In this document: positions 27,769 through 35,800 of the stretch, piece by piece
How the letters are laid out: every line of letters begins with the position of its first letter
Position numbering within the stretch: position 1 is the first letter of the stretch
Assembly (NCBI RefSeq): GCF_001648895.1
Contig: NZ_LXUF01000011.1
Location: 124,001 to 188,000, forward strand
Length of the DNA stretch: 64,000 bases
Direction of reading: 5' to 3'
DNA from: Methylovorus sp. MM2
GTDB lineage: Bacteria; Pseudomonadota; Gammaproteobacteria; Burkholderiales; Methylophilaceae
Notes under the pieces: generated by a model
The model's input: only the letters and a program-made list of their open reading frames with translations
The model's database searches: none
What the model was told of the DNA's origin: nothing
Position numbers and translations under genes: made by a program

Positions 27769-28851
27769 CTACTTTTGAGCGGTAGCTACTTTCGCATCTG
27801 GTGCTTTAGAGGCTGCCCAGAAATTCTCAATATTCAGATCTTTGAGTGCCTGATTAACAAAACGTGGATTAAGCAGCTTTTGTACATCGACATCATTACG
27901 AATCAAACCTGAGCTCTTGGCATAAGCGATCGTGTGTTTATAGTGTTCGACCATGGCATCGTCATATAAAGGTGACCACCGATTCTTCCAAGACACCTCA
28001 TCTGCTTCATAATCACGACGTATGACACTCTCAGGTTGTACTTTGCTTGCATAATCCCTAATGTATTGATCGCGGTTCTTATCTTGCGCTGTCCAGTAGC
28101 TGGTCTTCACATAAGCGTTAACGATCACCTGCGTAATCTCAGGATACTTTTGGACAAATTCATTGTTTGCCCATAATCCACCTCTTAGCTTCTGATCGGT
28201 TAATGCAGTTTTGGTTGACCAGATGATCTTGCCAACCCCTCTATCTTCAAGGTTATAAGCGTCATTCAAGCTAAAGAATGCATCCACGGTACCGCTAGCA
28301 AGCGCTGCCGAACCTACCTGAGGATTAACATTGACGATCTTGAAATCTTTTAATGTCAATCCATTCGCTTCCGCCAAACTGGCAAAGGTAGCTTCCCAAG
28401 GGCGGCCACGATGCAAGGCGACACGCTTACCTTTCAAGTCCAGAATAGTCTTGGCAGTAGAGTTCTTAGGCACCACAAGATAAGAGTTACCATTACTCCC
28501 CCAAGGTGCTACCAATTGTACGGTGGGCTGTGCCGAATTAAGAATGATGGGCGGCAAGTCACCATAAGCAGCAAAATCGATCGCTTTATTAACAAATGCC
28601 TCATTGATGATAGGCCCTACCGCAGCACCGGATGCAGGTACCCATTCGACCTTGATACCTTTTTTGGCGAGCGCTTCTTCCAAGCCACCTTGAGCGTTCA
28701 ACGCATCAACACCCATATACGTTGTTTTACCCGCAATGTTATAAGACACTGCACCGATACGCACAACCTTAGGTTGCTCTTCAGCCGAATAGGCATTTGC
28801 CGCTAATACTCCTATTAACGCAAATACCCCGAGAAAAATTTTCTTAACCAT
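27769..28851 (-). CDS. SsuA-like periplasmic substrate-binding protein
   Basis: 360 residues with a clear signal peptide (MVKKIFLGVFALIGVLAANAYSA, cleaved near residue 23) and an NMT1/SsuA-type binding domain (DLKGKRVALHRGRPWE at about 125; VNAYVKTSYW at about 235). It is the only protein of the cluster exported to the periplasm as a solute receptor, and should feed the permease pair at 22920-24546. Similarity is to aliphatic sulfonate binding proteins. Confidence 0.88.
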   Translation of the reverse strand: MVKKIFLGVFALIGVLAANAYSAEEQPKVVRIGAVSYNIAGKTTYMGVDALNAQGGLEEALAKKGIKVEWVPASGAAVGPIINEAFVNKAIDFAAYGDLPPIILNSAQPTVQLVAPWGSNGNSYLVVPKNSTAKTILDLKGKRVALHRGRPWEATFASLAEANGLTLKDFKIVNVNPQVGSAALASGTVDAFFSLNDAYNLEDRGVGKIIWSTKTALTDQKLRGGLWANNEFVQKYPEITQVIVNAYVKTSYWTAQDKNRDQYIRDYASKVQPESVIRRDYEADEVSWKNRWSPLYDDAMVEHYKHTIAYAKSSGLIRNDVDVQKLLNPRFVNQALKDLNIENFWAASKAPDAKVATAQK

Positions 28852-28912
28852 ATGCTACCTCTTCAAATAAATTAACGCTTTAAGCATCAAGTAGATCCAG
28901 ATACTCAAAAGA

Positions 28913-29950
28913 TCATGCAGCTTGCGCTTCTTCATGCAACCATCTGTTTGCTTCGTCCAATGCTGAGCTGTCGACCCATGCATCGAGATCGAAATCCCTA
29001 TCCAGCAAGCCATGCACCAACATGAAATCCTTTTGCTGACGGAATAATTCGATACGTTCGGCAGACAATGTCGGCGCCAGATCCAGATGGAAATTATCCC
29101 CATAAGCGGTGGTCACTCCATCGGACCCTGCATAGGTCTCACTTTCCAATATCTCTCTCACACCGGTGACATTAGTCTTTGCCCACTCCGCTGCACGTAG
29201 TGTTTGGTATAAGAATCGCACAACTAGATCAAAGTGGTTTTCAAGCAAATGCTCATGCACAGTGATTGGTCTTGGCGTTCCATTATTCACACGAGATGAC
29301 AAATCAGGATATTCATCGAGATTAATGCCGACGACTGCACCAAGTTGCTTTGCACGATCAACAGCCGACGCACCTTTCACATACACTGCATCGACTTTCC
29401 CCGATATCAGGTAATGAAGTCCTGACCAAAGACCACCCAGATCACGTCTGGCACCTTGGCCCGAGCCAACCTCAACAAGCTTTACATTATCCAAAGTCAG
29501 CCCCGCTACTTTTAAAGCCCCCTTGTATCCATGCAAGCTCATACCACGTGCAATACTGCTCCCACGCGTATGATCTTTTAATGGATGATCAACGAATGCC
29601 GGAAGTGCAAGCCTTAAGCCTTTCAAATGCTCGGGTTTTGTAATCCCTGAATCAGGACGCACAAGGATTGCCTGCCATTCATCGATCCATGTCAGACCAA
29701 TCAAGCGCGTAGGTGCTGCCTGCGCACGTGCAGCAATTGCCAGCAGATTGCCACCCTCACGGATCAGGGTAGGTAATTGATGGTCATAATGATGGCGCGC
29801 CAGATCATTGTTATCTTGCAATGTCGAAAGCTTGATGCCATCTTTTGAGAACTCATCGCCCAACCAACCTAATTTATAGGCTATCCCCGTTGCTGTCGGC
29901 ACCGGGCAACGGGTGAACCATATCTCATCTAATTTCGCTGGATTAGTCAT
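28913..29950 (-). CDS. DszB-like sulfinate desulfinase, paralogue 3
   Basis: 345 residues, no signal peptide. The DszB catalytic triad is complete: Cys15 in FTRCPVP, His54 and Arg64 with spacing 10 followed by EGG. Cotranscribed with the aldolase-like gene 29961 (10-bp gap) and the binding protein 27769. Together with paralogues 1 and 2 it indicates a family expanded inside one locus, presumably for different sulfinates or steps. Confidence 0.78.
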   Translation of the reverse strand: MTNPAKLDEIWFTRCPVPTATGIAYKLGWLGDEFSKDGIKLSTLQDNNDLARHHYDHQLPTLIREGGNLLAIAARAQAAPTRLIGLTWIDEWQAILVRPDSGITKPEHLKGLRLALPAFVDHPLKDHTRGSSIARGMSLHGYKGALKVAGLTLDNVKLVEVGSGQGARRDLGGLWSGLHYLISGKVDAVYVKGASAVDRAKQLGAVVGINLDEYPDLSSRVNNGTPRPITVHEHLLENHFDLVVRFLYQTLRAAEWAKTNVTGVREILESETYAGSDGVTTAYGDNFHLDLAPTLSAERIELFRQQKDFMLVHGLLDRDFDLDAWVDSSALDEANRWLHEEAQAA

Positions 29951-29960
29951 TGTGTATCTA

Positions 29961-30683
29961 TCAATAACTATCGTTAGCAGGCACTAGACCAAGTGCTTGA
30001 GCCTGATCATAGATCTTGGCCATCTTCCACTGCTGAGTCAGCACGCCAGGACCATAATCACGAGAACCCCCTAATGAGTCAGCAAGGTTCTGTATTAACG
30101 CACCCTCTTCCAACAGCAAAATAAATTCCGCCGTCTTACGCAAACCTTGTTTGCCCCAAACAGTAGAACCCCCGTTAGCTTCAAGAATCGCAGTGTTATG
30201 CGGATTCAATTTGATCTGATCGAGAATAAACTCTGCTTCTTGCTGGCGACGATCAATATAGATCGGTATTTCGCGGATCAGGTTATATCGCTGCACAGGT
30301 ACATAGCGAATAGGCAATGGGCGATGCGCTTGTGCCCAAGCACCTAGGTAGGGTGAATGCACATGAGACACAGTGGTAATATCAGGATGTTGTTGGAATA
30401 TCTTGATATACCGCGCAGAACCTGCGCCGCCACTACCTTGGTATACCGTGCCGTCAAACCCCACAACAGTGGCTTCAAGCTTTTTATGTTTATTGAACGG
30501 ACCGGGATAATTCACAATCACTACTTTATCCTCACCCGGCACTCTTTCCACAAAACCAACAGTGCCGTTAGCTGTGATGGTATTGGTCTCTCTAAATACA
30601 TCGAAGGCCAATTGTGATTCTTCCAGTACATTGGCAACAAAAGCATCCAGCCCGTTTTTTGCATCAATCGCAGTCACACTCAT
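29961..30683 (-). CDS. class II aldolase/epimerase-fold protein
   Basis: 240 residues of the class II aldolase/adducin family. Start ATG 30683 chosen because AAAGG lies just upstream inside the longer frame. The HxH zinc pair is His107/His109 (HVHSPY). The third His, in the HSHGPFAWG motif of L-ribulose-5-phosphate 4-epimerase, is Gly here (ANGGSTVWG), and the usual acidic residue before the first pair is not evident. Either the metal is held differently or this is a non-canonical lyase. First gene behind the sigma-54 promoter at 30749; role in sulfur use unknown. Confidence 0.75.
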   Translation of the reverse strand: MSVTAIDAKNGLDAFVANVLEESQLAFDVFRETNTITANGTVGFVERVPGEDKVVIVNYPGPFNKHKKLEATVVGFDGTVYQGSGGAGSARYIKIFQQHPDITTVSHVHSPYLGAWAQAHRPLPIRYVPVQRYNLIREIPIYIDRRQQEAEFILDQIKLNPHNTAILEANGGSTVWGKQGLRKTAEFILLLEEGALIQNLADSLGGSRDYGPGVLTQQWKMAKIYDQAQALGLVPANDSY

Positions 30684-30748
30684 CTTTAACCCTTTCATCT
30701 TTATTTATATTGATTACGTATTCGCTTACCTACGTATAAAGATGACTT

Positions 30749-30764
30749 GGCAAAAGGTGTGCCA
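30749..30764 (-). promoter_or_regulatory. sigma-54 promoter of the aldolase/desulfinase 3 operon
   Basis: Minus strand TGGCACACCTTTTGCC, close to consensus with correct GG-GC spacing, about 66 bp upstream of ATG 30683. Confidence 0.87.
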
Positions 30765-30859
30765 GCGCCATAAAAACACCATACCAAGAAATTAATAATT
30801 AAAAATCATAGTGTTAAGTTAACAACTGTTTATTTATAAATCTTAACCAATACGCTGAA

Positions 30860-30875
30860 TGTTTCTAGCTAAACA
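30860..30875. promoter_or_regulatory. activator site for the aldolase operon
   Basis: TGTTTCTAGCTAAACA, an inverted repeat TGTTT-N6-AAACA, centred about 105 bp upstream of the promoter at 30749. Only one copy is evident. The remainder of 30690-31105 holds a TATAAT-like box near 31037 that could serve the regulator gene. Confidence 0.62.
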
Positions 30876-31105
30876 GTTCTTACAGAATAACTGCTGATTT
30901 CAATTCAGTAGAATTGCCAAATAAGGGCTGCAAGCGTGGTATGCCACAGACGAAAACAAATATTTTAAAAAATGAATAAATGACGACAGCCTTTTATTAC
31001 TTAATCATAAGACCTTATATTCAATAATAGAATATAAATATAATTTATTATTCATGGACGTTATAAAAACTATTCCGTATATTGCGTCGGCTTACACATA
31101 AGTAA

Positions 31106-32263
31106 ATGAGTGACTTCCCAAATATGCGAACTCAACATTGGAATTATGATTACCATGATGATGATCACAGACATGCTGCCGAAAGTGCAGAGCATGTGAT
31201 CACGCATCCCAATCCATCTGCCGTCAGCCTATCGATTCGGGCGAGCGCACTGGTATTTAGCGACCCCAAATCGCAAAACCTACTCAGCCTGATCGAGAAG
31301 ATAGCCGCCAGCAATGCCACTGCATTAATCATTGGCGAGACGGGCACGGGCAAAGAGCTGATAGCTCGGCATATACACGCTTTAAGCAATCGCAAAAGCG
31401 GCCCATTTCAGGCAATCAATTGCGGCGCATTTTCTGAAACATTGGTAGAGAGTGAGCTGTTCGGCTATGAGCGCGGCGCGTTCACAGGTGCAACGCAATC
31501 TAAAATAGGCTGGTTTGAAACCGCGAATGGCGGCACACTGTTTCTTGATGAGATCGGCGACTTACCGCAATCCACACAAGTAAAGCTATTACGCGTGCTA
31601 CAAGAAAGAGAAGTTGTGCGTGTTGGTGCTCGCAAGGCCACACCAATCGACGTGAGACTTATCGCCGCAACCAATGTCAATCTTGAAGAAGCCGTAAGAG
31701 CCGGGCGTTTCCGTGAAGACTTATACTATCGAATAAAAGTCATCCCAATCGACCTTCCACCGTTACGTGAGCGCCGTGGAGACATCTTACCGCTAGTAGA
31801 GCATTTCTTGACTGTCTATAAGAACAGGTTGCAGACATCAACGCCACAACTAGCGCCTGAGACTATCCGGTTGATGCTGGAATATCCATGGCCAGGCAAT
31901 ATTCGCGAACTGGAAAATGTAATCCACCGTGCCCTACTGGTGGCCACATCCTCTACGCTGCAACCACGCGACCTGAATTTGCCTGCGATATACAGCTTGC
32001 AGTCAAAAGAGGTCGCATCTGCCGAGACACCAGAAATTACCGTATCGGGCAGCAGCCAGAGTGCGACAACATCGCGGCTAGAGCATGTTTTGAACGACCT
32101 ATTCGAGAATACGCCACCGAATCTCTACGAATTGATCAATGCCATCACCGTGCAAAAAGCGTATCAATTTTGCAATCACAACCAAGTCCATACCGCAAAG
32201 CTACTAGGCATTAGCCGCAATATCCTGCGCGCCCGCTTAAAAGAACTTAACCTAATCGCTTAA
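31106..32263 (+). CDS. SfnR-like sigma-54-dependent activator
   Basis: 385-residue enhancer-binding protein without a receiver domain, as in SfnR of Pseudomonas (sulfone use). The AAA+ domain carries Walker A GETGTGKE (about 78), the sigma-54 contact loop ERGAFTGA (about 127) and Walker [12 protein letters not shown] (about 145). The C-terminal Fis-type HTH (about 340-383, [20 protein letters not shown]) should bind the TGTTG-N6-CAACA repeats of the locus. The N-terminal 45 residues are His/Asp-rich. No sigma-54 promoter precedes it, consistent with separate control of the regulator. Confidence 0.92.
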   Translation: MSDFPNMRTQHWNYDYHDDDHRHAAESAEHVITHPNPSAVSLSIRASALVFSDPKSQNLLSLIEKIAASNATALIIGETGTGKELIARHIHALSNRKSGPFQAINCGAFSETLVESELFGYERGAFTGATQSKIGWFETANGGTLFLDEIGDLPQSTQVKLLRVLQEREVVRVGARKATPIDVRLIAATNVNLEEAVRAGRFREDLYYRIKVIPIDLPPLRERRGDILPLVEHFLTVYKNRLQTSTPQLAPETIRLMLEYPWPGNIRELENVIHRALLVATSSTLQPRDLNLPAIYSLQSKEVASAETPEITVSGSSQSATTSRLEHVLNDLFENTPPNLYELINAITVQKAYQFCNHNQVHTAKLLGISRNILRARLKELNLIA

Positions 32264-32272
32264 GGCTATGGC

Positions 32273-32314
32273 TGTGTTAATCCCACTGTTAAATCCACAG
32301 TGAGATTAAACACA
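32273..32314. terminator. hairpin between convergent regulator and reductase genes
   Basis: TGTGTTAATC pairs with GATTAAACACA (one bulge), with an inner CACTGT/ACAGTG stem. Placed between two converging genes it can stop both transcripts. Confidence 0.6.
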
Positions 32315-32318
32315 TCCC

Positions 32319-32870
32319 TTATGCCACCAATGCTTGCGATGTTTCCCTATTTAATAAATACACAGCCTGATCAACCGCAATATCGATACGAGCCTTGATC
32401 GCATCACTTGTAAGTTGATAATCAGTAAACTCCGTATCTTTTGCGTAAATCGCAGTCGGCACTGTGTAGATGCCAAAGAAACTAGCTAATGTTCGTAGTT
32501 GAAAATCCAACACCAGCGCATGCTGGTCACTCCCACCAGTTGCAGCAAGAATCGCCGTTTTACCAGCCAGACTTTTAGGGTCCAGCAAATCAAAAAAGTG
32601 TTTCAGCAATCCAGTATAGGAAGCCTTATATATCGGGCTGGCAATCACGATCAGATCAGCACTGAGCAGTTTTTTATACTCAACAGCCAGTGCCTCAGGA
32701 AATTGATTGTAAGAAGTCGTGCTACCCAGCACGGTAGCAATCTGCGCAATATCAATGATTTCTGCAGGCGCATGCAGTTTTTGCGAAGCCTTAGCAACGA
32801 TAACTTCCACTAACGCTTTGGTGCGCGATGGTTGCGTGATGCTCCCCGAAACCCCAACAATATGTGTCAT
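32319..32870 (-). CDS. SsuE/MsuE-like NAD(P)H-FMN reductase
   Basis: 183-residue flavodoxin-like reductase that supplies FMNH2 to two-component monooxygenases. Family motifs: VGVSGSITQPSRT (phosphate loop, about 5), ASPIYKASYTGLLKHFFDLL (about 76) and ATGGSDQH. Expected partner of the LLM enzymes at 11447 and 12632. Own sigma-54 promoter at 32909. Confidence 0.92.
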   Translation of the reverse strand: MTHIVGVSGSITQPSRTKALVEVIVAKASQKLHAPAEIIDIAQIATVLGSTTSYNQFPEALAVEYKKLLSADLIVIASPIYKASYTGLLKHFFDLLDPKSLAGKTAILAATGGSDQHALVLDFQLRTLASFFGIYTVPTAIYAKDTEFTDYQLTSDAIKARIDIAVDQAVYLLNRETSQALVA

Positions 32871-32908
32871 ACATTATTCCTATTCATTATTGATTCTGGA
32901 GCTATATC

Positions 32909-32924
32909 AGCAAAAACAATGCCA
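32909..32924 (-). promoter_or_regulatory. sigma-54 promoter of the FMN reductase gene
   Basis: Minus strand TGGCATTGTTTTTGCT; GG and GC 12 bp apart, 39 bp upstream of ATG 32870. Confidence 0.82.
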
Positions 32925-33019
32925 CGAAATAATATTTATATTAATCAATCAGTTATAATTTATTGGTGTAATAAAAACGGCGCATTGCCTGAATTAACAT
33001 AGGTGATCTGCTGAACATC

Positions 33020-33035
33020 TGTTGCCAGAACAACA
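33020..33035. promoter_or_regulatory. activator site for the FMN reductase gene
   Basis: TGTTGCCAGAACAACA, a perfect copy of the locus repeat (arms extend to CTGTTG/CAACAG), centred about 105 bp upstream of the promoter at 32909. It lies just before the DedA start and marks the right edge of the regulon. Confidence 0.75.
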
Positions 33036-33046
33036 GTTGATACGGC

Positions 33047-33751
33047 ATGATGAGTAAAGACGTTTTACCATCCGGCACTACACCATGCAGTACGGTAACC
33101 ATACATGAGGAATATCGTTTGCAACTTACGCATGCTGCATTACATCTGGATCAGTTTTTAAACGCCATCATCACTCAATATGGCATGGCTATCTACGCCG
33201 TATTGTTTGTCATCGTAGTATGCGAAACAGCAGTCTTGGTCTTATTCTTTCTACCGGGAGACCCGTTAATTTTTATCAGCGGAGCCTTATGCGCAACCGG
33301 TGCGATCAATTTCTGGATAACGGCAGCGCTGATCTGTTTAGCAGGCATCATCGGCAGCAACATTAATTACTGGCTAGGCAATACACTTGGTAAAAAGATA
33401 GCCCTGAATGATTACCCGTGGCTTAACCGTTCATCACTTAATAGCGCCCACATTTTCTACGAGAAACATGGGGCAGTCACTTTCATCGTGTCTTTATTTA
33501 TCCCGGTTATCCGTACTTTTGCGCCCTTCATTGCTGGGCTATCAAATATGACCTATCGAAAATTCCAGCTGTTTAGTACAGCGGGTGCCGCTCTTTGGAC
33601 AATCACGTTGATTTCAGCAGGTTACTTCTTCGGCAATATCCCGGTCATTCGCGACCATTTGAATATGATTGTATTACTCGGTGTGGGATTAGGCGTGGCA
33701 ATACCACTACTGAGCGGAGGACTCAGGTATATAAAGAAACGACAGCTGTGA
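33047..33751 (+). CDS. DedA-family membrane protein
   Basis: 234-residue polytopic inner-membrane protein of the DedA/VTT family, linked to undecaprenyl-phosphate recycling and membrane homeostasis. The diagnostic FLPGDPLIFISGAL (about 67) and FIPVIRTFAPFIAGLSNM (about 153) segments are present, about five TM helices. No good Shine-Dalgarno at ATG 33047, and the first about 35 residues are outside the family domain, so the start could lie downstream. Membership of the sulfur regulon is not supported; its 5' end merely abuts the last activator site. Confidence 0.88.
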   Translation: MMSKDVLPSGTTPCSTVTIHEEYRLQLTHAALHLDQFLNAIITQYGMAIYAVLFVIVVCETAVLVLFFLPGDPLIFISGALCATGAINFWITAALICLAGIIGSNINYWLGNTLGKKIALNDYPWLNRSSLNSAHIFYEKHGAVTFIVSLFIPVIRTFAPFIAGLSNMTYRKFQLFSTAGAALWTITLISAGYFFGNIPVIRDHLNMIVLLGVGLGVAIPLLSGGLRYIKKRQL

Positions 33752-33815
33752 ATTGATACTTTAGTACTAGATTCGTTACCGAGTAGTACGGCGAGCGTAT
33801 CGACAGTAAGGAGAA

Positions 33816-33847
33816 ATAAAAAAAGCCCAATAAAGGGCTTTTTTTAC
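33816..33847. terminator. bidirectional terminator between dedA and cspA
   Basis: A AAAGCCC/GGGCTTT stem extended by A/T runs on both sides, between two convergent genes. Confidence 0.85.
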
Positions 33848-33861
33848 GATATCTCGAGAGA

Positions 33862-34065
33862 CTAAGCCTTCTGGATGTTAGAAGCTTGCTTGCCCTTAGG
33901 ACCATCTGTAACATCGAATGTTACACGATCGTTCTCTTTCAAACTCTTGTAACCGCTATCTACGATTGCGGAGAAGTGTGCGAATAAGTCGTCACCACCT
34001 GCGTCAGGAGTAATGAAACCAAAACCCTTAGCATCGTTAAACCATTTTACTAGACCTGTTGCCAT
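33862..34065 (-). CDS. cold-shock protein of the CspA family
   Basis: 67-residue single-stranded nucleic-acid chaperone. RNP1 KGFGFI and RNP2 DLFAHF are intact, and the length is canonical. A strong Shine-Dalgarno-like AAGTAAG lies just upstream. Confidence 0.96.
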   Translation of the reverse strand: MATGLVKWFNDAKGFGFITPDAGGDDLFAHFSAIVDSGYKSLKENDRVTFDVTDGPKGKQASNIQKA

Positions 34066-34429
34066 TATCTTACTTTCTTACTTAAAAAGGAGGCGCCCTA
34101 AAAATTTGACTTTTTAACATCTTATTAGTCTTAGAGACTTACAAATTTAAAAACTTCAAATGCCCGAAATAACGTTTTACTTACAATTAATCGTAGTGTC
34201 AAGCAATTCTTTTACATTGTTTTATATGGTGTTTCAAAAGCATTACTAATTAAGGTCATGTTTTATATTGCTAAATAACGTCTGAGAGGCTATAGTGCGT
34301 GTGCGCACGCAAGTGTATGCACCCTGCGTCACAAGCCTTCGCAACTATTCCCACGCTTTACAAGTGCTTCAACCTCCTTGAGATTGTCACTTCAATATGG
34401 GTCTCAAACTATTTAACGGAGAAGCAAAC
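34066..34429. other. leader of cspA and promoter region of infA
   Basis: No coding frame. CspA mRNAs usually have long structured leaders that act as thermosensors, and the AT-rich DNA up to about 34260 fits that. The short palindromic run GTGCGTGTGCGCACGC lies near 34298. No box assigned with confidence. Confidence 0.4.
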
Positions 34430-34687
34430 TTGGCTAAAGAAGAATTAATTGAAATGAATGGCGAAGTCATGGAAATACTGCCAGATTCACGCTTTCGTGT
34501 GACGCTGGATAATGGTCATAAGTTGATCGCCTATACTGGCGGCAAGATGAAAAAGAATCACATCCGCATTCTGGCAGGTGATAAAGTCACTTTAGAGTTA
34601 TCCCCCTACGATATCAATAACGGCCGTATCACTTTCCGGCATATTGAATCAAAAGCATCTTATACCCCGAGAAAACGTACGTACTAG
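34430..34687 (+). CDS. infA: translation initiation factor IF-1
   Basis: OB-fold factor that binds the 30S A site. The IF-1 sequence begins [11 protein letters not shown], so the start is TTG at 34430, which has CGGAGAAG 7 nt upstream; the ATG at 34397 would add 11 foreign residues. The core ([38 protein letters not shown]) is typical. The C-terminus extends beyond usual IF-1 by about 13 basic residues ending PRKRTY. It stands outside a ribosomal-protein operon, as second infA copies do in many betaproteobacteria. Confidence 0.93.
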   Translation: MAKEELIEMNGEVMEILPDSRFRVTLDNGHKLIAYTGGKMKKNHIRILAGDKVTLELSPYDINNGRITFRHIESKASYTPRKRTY

Positions 34688-34721
34688 ACACCCTAGCTCG
34701 TCGGAGTACCGAATAAATAAT

Positions 34722-34767
34722 AGATAAGGCCCGAGATACTTAAACAAGTACTCGGGCCTTATCTTTT
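34722..34767 (+). terminator. strong terminator of infA
   Basis: GATAAGGCCCGAG (34723-34735) pairs perfectly with CTCGGGCCTTATC (34751-34763), with inner TACTT/AAGTA pairing and a TTTT tail. Confidence 0.9.
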
Positions 34768-34802
34768 CAAGCTTGATGTATGCCAGTTAAATCAGTTAAA
34801 AA

Positions 34803-35132
34803 TTAGAATTTTAAGAATAATTTAATACGGCGGGCGATGCGCCCGACCAACGTACCATCCAAATGGTAATGTTTATGCAATGGCTTACGTACATCCCATG
34901 TACATGTCATGCCCGCAGGGAATGTGACTAGATCGCCCTTTGCAAAAGTCACAGGAGCTCCACCACCATCGGGGGTGATCACAACCTCACCTTCAAGGAT
35001 ATAGGCGATCTCTTGCTCAGGGAAAACCCAAGGAAAGACTGAAACCTCTTTTGACCAAGTTGGCCATTTTGAAACGCCTAATTCCTTAAGGCGTGCCTCA
35101 TCTGGATGATGGTCGATTACAATCGTACTCAT
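34803..35132 (-). CDS. cupin-domain protein
   Basis: 109 residues from ATG 35132 (MSTIVIDHHPD); the longer frame adds ten residues. A single cupin barrel: the first motif is degenerate (WVFPEQEIAYILEGEVVI) and the second is GDLVTFPAGMTCTWDV. It resembles the Cupin_3 group that includes ureidoglycine aminohydrolase-like proteins. Substrate unknown. The usual metal-binding His pair is not evident. Confidence 0.75.
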   Translation of the reverse strand: MSTIVIDHHPDEARLKELGVSKWPTWSKEVSVFPWVFPEQEIAYILEGEVVITPDGGGAPVTFAKGDLVTFPAGMTCTWDVRKPLHKHYHLDGTLVGRIARRIKLFLKF

Positions 35133-35238
35133 AGATTTATAACTTTCATGAAAAAAATACATTAGCGCCGCCCATACTGCAGGGCGAGATGGTTAAAAAA
35201 ATAAGGTTTAACTTAGCAAGAGTTAGCTTAGATTGTTG

Positions 35239-35706
35239 TTAGCCCTTGGATATCTTTAAATTCAAGCCCTCAGCAGGTGCTCGATGATTGATCTCGACAA
35301 GTTTAGGCCAACGATCATGAACCCACCCATAGTTCTCAGGAATCTGGTCAGTGACAATATACAGGCGTTTATGATTATTGACGGTAGCAATCACGGCCTC
35401 TATCGCATAGCCACGGGGAATATCGATCCAATTCTCTCTTTGCAGGGCATCTTTCACGGCAAATGCATTACCGGCAATGGATACGATTTCCGGGGAGTAT
35501 TGATTCCACTTTCCTGCATTGATCGATGCATCACGCGCCCAACCTAATGGGAAAAAGCCTGGATCCACTTCATCGGGCCGCTTTCCCCATGTCATCCATT
35601 GAATATGGCCTTTGTCACGGCGAATAGGTAATGCCGCAAGTTTCTCCAAGAAAAGAATCGTTCTTTCCTTACCATCTGTCTCTTGATACTTAATACCCAA
35701 ACACAT
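35239..35706 (-). CDS. SRAP-like (YedK/HMCES) protein
   Basis: Small relative of the SOS-response-associated peptidase family, which crosslinks to abasic sites through Cys2. Of two adjacent ATGs, the second (35706) has AGGAGG at 6-nt spacing against 3 nt for the first, and gives Met-Cys at the N-terminus. Other family residues have counterparts: INA (Asn), GYAIE (Glu) and the HDRWP motif matching HDRMP of YedK. At 155 residues it is shorter than the usual about 220. A catalytic role is inferred, not shown. Confidence 0.6.
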   Translation of the reverse strand: MCLGIKYQETDGKERTILFLEKLAALPIRRDKGHIQWMTWGKRPDEVDPGFFPLGWARDASINAGKWNQYSPEIVSIAGNAFAVKDALQRENWIDIPRGYAIEAVIATVNNHKRLYIVTDQIPENYGWVHDRWPKLVEINHRAPAEGLNLKISKG

Positions 35707-35800
35707 CATGGCCCTCCTATATTTATTATCATCTTCTTGTAATAAATATTATTTATGGGGAATCAATACATATCAAGATATTTTTTAGCTTTTACCTACA

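Noticed and set aside
20678-29950. Calling the three DszB-like proteins ABC substrate-binding proteins
   Set aside because: They share the fold, but none has a signal peptide or lipobox, and two keep the DszB catalytic triad with exact spacing.
30905-30950. Another sigma-54-like box (TGGCATACCACGC) near 30930, minus strand
   Set aside because: GG-GC spacing is 10 or 14 instead of 12, and the clear promoter at 30749 already serves the operon.
33047-33751. DedA gene as part of the sulfur regulon
   Set aside because: The activator site just before it is correctly placed for the minus-strand promoter at 32909; no -24/-12 box points towards dedA.
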